Source of the DNA: Verrucomicrobiota bacterium
GTDB taxonomy: Bacteria > Verrucomicrobiota > Kiritimatiellia > Kiritimatiellales > Tichowtungiaceae
Assembly (NCBI GenBank): GCA_020853375.1
Contig: JADYZA010000032.1
Location: forward strand, 1 to 8,045
Length of the DNA: 8,045 bases
Direction: 5' to 3'
Shown: positions 6,278 to 8,045 of the stretch, piece by piece
How the letters are laid out: each line of letters begins with the position of its first letter
Position numbering within the stretch: position 1 is the first letter of the stretch
The notes under the pieces: model-generated
Database searches by the model: none
What the model saw: only the letters and a program-made list of their open reading frames with translations
What the model was told of the DNA's origin: nothing
Program-made: the position numbers and the translations under genes

Positions 6278-6305
6278 ACTCTACCCGGACGGAAAAAGCT
6301 GTAAA
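6278..6305 (-). promoter_or_regulatory. Candidate promoter for the cell wall hydrolase
   Basis: On the minus strand TTTACA (6305-6300, 5 of 6) is followed by 16 bases and TAGAGT (6283-6278, 4 of 6). The start of transcription would lie near 6271, about 54 bases before the ATG at 6217. The 16-base spacing and modest -10 box keep confidence moderate. Confidence 0.4.
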
Positions 6306-6322
6306 GGGTGAAAAGCCGGTTT

Positions 6323-6339
6323 TTTCCTAACCTTGGAAA
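6323..6339 (+). repeat. 17-bp palindromic element, copy 1
   Basis: The sequence TTTCCTAACCTTGGAAA has 5-bp complementary ends (TTTCC and GGAAA). It differs at a single base from the reverse complement of copy 2 at 6540-6556. It lies about 18 bases upstream of the -35 box of the hydrolase promoter candidate, on the far side from the gene. Confidence 0.6.
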
Positions 6340-6539
6340 CTCCTGCCGATGATATTTCACCGTTATCGCCTTTGTTTATAGGCCGAAGTGAAAGAAGCGC
6401 CGTCCGAACTTTGGATAAAAAGCTCGCCTTAGAAAACGCTGACGGCGGGCTGAAACCCCAGATGGAAAGGACACTTGGACGGCTTAAATGCCGATTTATT
6501 GCCCGTGTTTACAAACGCCGGAAGAACCGGCTCGCAATT

Positions 6540-6556
6540 TTTCCAAGGTTTGGAAA
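6540..6556 (-). repeat. 17-bp palindromic element, copy 2
   Basis: On the plus strand TTTCCAA (6540-6546), a GGT spacer and TTGGAAA (6550-6556) make a perfect 7-bp inverted repeat. Read on the minus strand it is the same element as copy 1 with one base changed. It ends 14 bases before the MATE start codon, so a bound protein or RNA hairpin there could affect initiation of transcription or translation. Confidence 0.65.
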
Positions 6557-6570
6557 CACTGATCCAACTC

Positions 6571-7956
6571 ATGAATGTAAAGCACCCAGCTTCTTCCTCA
6601 TACCGCGCCTTATTGCGGATCGCCGTGCCGCTGATTATTACCTCGACGTCGTTTCTGGTGCAGAATTTTTGTGCCCGGATGTTTCTGGCCTGGTACAGCC
6701 CGGAAACTCTACAGGCGGCCGTGCCTGCCGGCATTCTTTACTTCACGCTGGTGTGCGGATTTATGTCAACGGCGGCCTTTGCCAACAGCCTGGTGGCTCA
6801 GTATTACGGAAGCGGCGACCTGCATAGTTGTAGCCGTTCGGTGGCACAGGCCATTCTGCTGGCCCTTTTTTCATTTCCGCTGATTTTACTGCTGATTCCG
6901 GTTGGACTCTGGATGCTGTCTGTCAGCGGGCATGCGCCCAATGTGCTGGCGGCGGAAAAAACCTATTTTTTCATCCTGATGCTGGGCGGCGTGCAGTTGC
7001 CGCTTGCGTCCGCTGTCAGCAGTTTCTTTTCCGGACGCGGACTGACCCAGGTGGTGATGCTGTGCGCCATTGCCGGAGCTACGTTGAATCTTCTGCTCAA
7101 CTGGCTGCTGATTTTTGGTATCGGGCCATTTCCGGAAATGGGAATCGCGGGTGCGGCGATCGCCTCCGTGGTTTCCGGTTTTGTTTCTCCGGTTATCATG
7201 CTGGCTCTGTATTTTTCGCCGAAAAACAACCGGCTTTATGACACACGCCGCCTCTTTTATTTCGACGCGCCACTTTTCCGGCGGCTGCTCCGTTTCGGCG
7301 TTCCTTCGGGACTGCATAAGGCGCTGGATATCGGCGCATTCACTCTGTTTGTTTTGCTGGTCGGACGACTTGGCGAAACGGCCTTTATGGCGGCGAATAT
7401 CGCGCTCAGCGTGAACATGATTGCCTTCATGCCGTCCATTGGCATTGGACAGGCCGCCGGTACGCTGGTTGGACAGCACATTGGCCGCCGCGATTTCGAC
7501 GGGGCATCCTCTGTTGGCTGGCGCGCCGTTCATATCGGATGGATTTATGCGGCGGGGACCGCGCTGACGTTCGTGCTGATGCCCGAGGTCTACATCGGGC
7601 TGTTTTCGCACGGCGGTGCGCCGTCTGGCGAAATTCTGCAGCTTGCCCGCCTGCTGATCGGCTTCGCCGCCTGCTGGGGTTTGATGGATGCGACCAATCT
7701 TATTATTTCCGGAGCATTGTGCGGCGCGGGCGATACGCACTTCGTGATGTGGTATGAAACGGCTATGGCCTGGCTTTTCTTCGCTACCGGTGAACTGCTG
7801 ATCGTGCTGGTATTGAAGTGGGGCGTCGTCGCGGCCTGGGCCTGGGCGCTGGTGTATATCTGTCTTCTGGCCTTCGGTATGATTGGAAGATTTCGCTCAA
7901 AACGCTGGCAGCTGGTTGAGCTGATCGAGCGGACGGAACTTCCCGACCTCGGTTAG
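6571..7956 (+). CDS. MATE-family multidrug/Na+ (H+) antiporter
   Basis: A 461-residue inner-membrane transporter with about twelve hydrophobic helices, the normal MATE (MatE, MOP superfamily) size. Members export cationic drugs, toxins or metabolites in exchange for Na+ or H+. Family signatures occur in both six-helix lobes: VPLIITSTSFLVQNF near the start, NLLLNWLLIFG followed by PFPEMGIAGAAIASVVSG at the end of lobe one, FGVPSGLHKALDIGAFTLF opening lobe two, IGQAAGTLVGQHIGRRD, and SGALCGAGDTHFVM. The ATG at 6571 is chosen because the protein then starts with a short hydrophilic segment ahead of helix one. The frame is open back to a TTG at 6475, but that extension has no family character and its ribosome site would be too close. 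The Shine-Dalgarno before 6571 is weak, so the start is less certain than the identity. The exact substrate cannot be read from sequence. It is convergent with the fragment at 7959-8045. Confidence 0.9.
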   Translation: MNVKHPASSSYRALLRIAVPLIITSTSFLVQNFCARMFLAWYSPETLQAAVPAGILYFTLVCGFMSTAAFANSLVAQYYGSGDLHSCSRSVAQAILLALFSFPLILLLIPVGLWMLSVSGHAPNVLAAEKTYFFILMLGGVQLPLASAVSSFFSGRGLTQVVMLCAIAGATLNLLLNWLLIFGIGPFPEMGIAGAAIASVVSGFVSPVIMLALYFSPKNNRLYDTRRLFYFDAPLFRRLLRFGVPSGLHKALDIGAFTLFVLLVGRLGETAFMAANIALSVNMIAFMPSIGIGQAAGTLVGQHIGRRDFDGASSVGWRAVHIGWIYAAGTALTFVLMPEVYIGLFSHGGAPSGEILQLARLLIGFAACWGLMDATNLIISGALCGAGDTHFVMWYETAMAWLFFATGELLIVLVLKWGVVAAWAWALVYICLLAFGMIGRFRSKRWQLVELIERTELPDLG

Positions 7957-7958
7957 GT

Positions 7959-8045
7959 TCAGCGTTTTTTCGACTCCTGAATGGTCTGCATGATTTCACG
8001 AACCCAGAGACATTCGCATTCGAGCGGGCAGGAATCGAGGCTGCC
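7959..8045 (-). CDS. C-terminal end of an unidentified protein (runs off right edge)
   Basis: Reading in from the right edge on the minus strand, 28 codons end at TGA 7961-7959. The peptide contains DSCPLECECLWVREIM, then QTIQESKKR at the C-terminus. The three Cys in CxxxCxC form and the amphipathic, basic tail look like real protein sequence, possibly a metal site, but I do not recognise the family. The frame stays open to the edge and the stop falls 2 bases beyond the MATE stop, a typical compact convergent arrangement. Because only 28 residues are visible, a chance open frame cannot be excluded. Confidence 0.5.
   Translation of the reverse strand, partial: GSLDSCPLECECLWVREIMQTIQESKKR

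Larger units (their letters stand above)
6218..6570. other. Divergent intergenic region between the hydrolase and MATE genes
   Basis: These 353 bases separate two divergently transcribed genes. They hold the hydrolase promoter candidate on the minus strand and two 17-bp palindromes at 6323-6339 and 6540-6556. I saw no convincing plus-strand promoter for the MATE gene and no coding sequence with a ribosome site or family match; open frames crossing it look accidental. Confidence 0.6.

Noticed and set aside
6475..6570. Earlier TTG start for the MATE protein
   Set aside because: The extra 32 residues have no MATE character, the AAGGA upstream is too close to the TTG, and the extension would span palindrome copy 2.
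6333..6827. Plus-strand open frame starting in the divergent region and running into the MATE gene
   Set aside because: It begins at a TTG within palindrome copy 1 with no ribosome site, shows no recognisable family, and overlaps the MATE coding sequence in another frame for over 250 bases.
6886..7740. Minus-strand open frame of 284 codons opposite the MATE gene
   Set aside because: Hydrophilic Gln/Asn/Arg-rich translation typical of the antisense of a membrane protein; no ribosome site or family match.
7935..7970. Possible terminator after the MATE gene (ACCT/AGGT stem, then TTTTTT)
   Set aside because: The stem is only 4 bp and separated from the T-run by several bases; the T-run is also the AAAAAA of Lys codons in the convergent frame.

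Overview
The window carries a complete six-gene rnf operon on the minus strand, transcribed right to left in the order rnfA-rnfB-rnfC-rnfD-rnfG-rnfE (5608 down to 497). It encodes the membrane-bound, ion-translocating ferredoxin:NAD+ oxidoreductase (Rnf, called Rsx in E. coli). All cofactor signatures I could check are present: the paired membrane cysteines of RnfA and RnfE, the two covalent-FMN motifs of RnfD and RnfG, two 4Fe-4S motifs and the glycine-rich nucleotide site in RnfC, and a long cysteine-rich RnfB with 21 Cys. The genes are tightly coupled: three junctions overlap by 1 to 4 bases and the other two gaps are 9 and 18 bases.

Around the operon, from left to right, lie the following. 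(1) A secreted protein of unknown function on the minus strand is cut by the left edge (1-288). It has its own very good sigma70-type promoter, and a perfect 7-bp inverted repeat covers the -35 box. (2) A roughly 200-base gap before rnfE has no convincing terminator but holds a second inverted repeat. (3) The rnf operon follows. (4) Next is a small exported cell-wall hydrolase of the SleB/CwlJ (Hydrolase_2) family, minus strand, 5720-6217. (5) A 353-base divergent intergenic region holds a candidate promoter for the hydrolase and two near-identical 17-bp palindromes in opposite orientation. (6) A MATE-family multidrug/Na+ antiporter lies on the plus strand, 6571-7956. (7) The C-terminal tail of an unidentified cysteine-containing protein on the minus strand enters from the right edge and stops 2 bases after the MATE gene.

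The organism is most likely an anaerobic or facultatively fermentative Gram-negative-type bacterium of moderate GC content. The long multi-cluster RnfB is the type I associate with Clostridia, Bacteroidetes and similar anaerobes rather than the short Rsx type of gammaproteobacteria. Strong Shine-Dalgarno sites (AAGGAG) precede several genes. Overall style, including the TTTCCAA/TTGGAAA intergenic palindromes, makes me suspect the PVC group (Kiritimatiellota or Lentisphaerota), but this is a weak inference from one window.

Functionally, Rnf couples electron flow between reduced ferredoxin and NAD+ to Na+ or H+ transport across the inner membrane. The MATE transporter could use such a gradient, but no shared regulation is visible. 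I found no RNA genes, insertion sequences or CRISPR arrays. The Rnf complex is a known system. The less explained signals are the paired palindromes, the operator-like repeat over the left promoter, the Cys tail on RnfE and the reduced third cluster module of RnfB.
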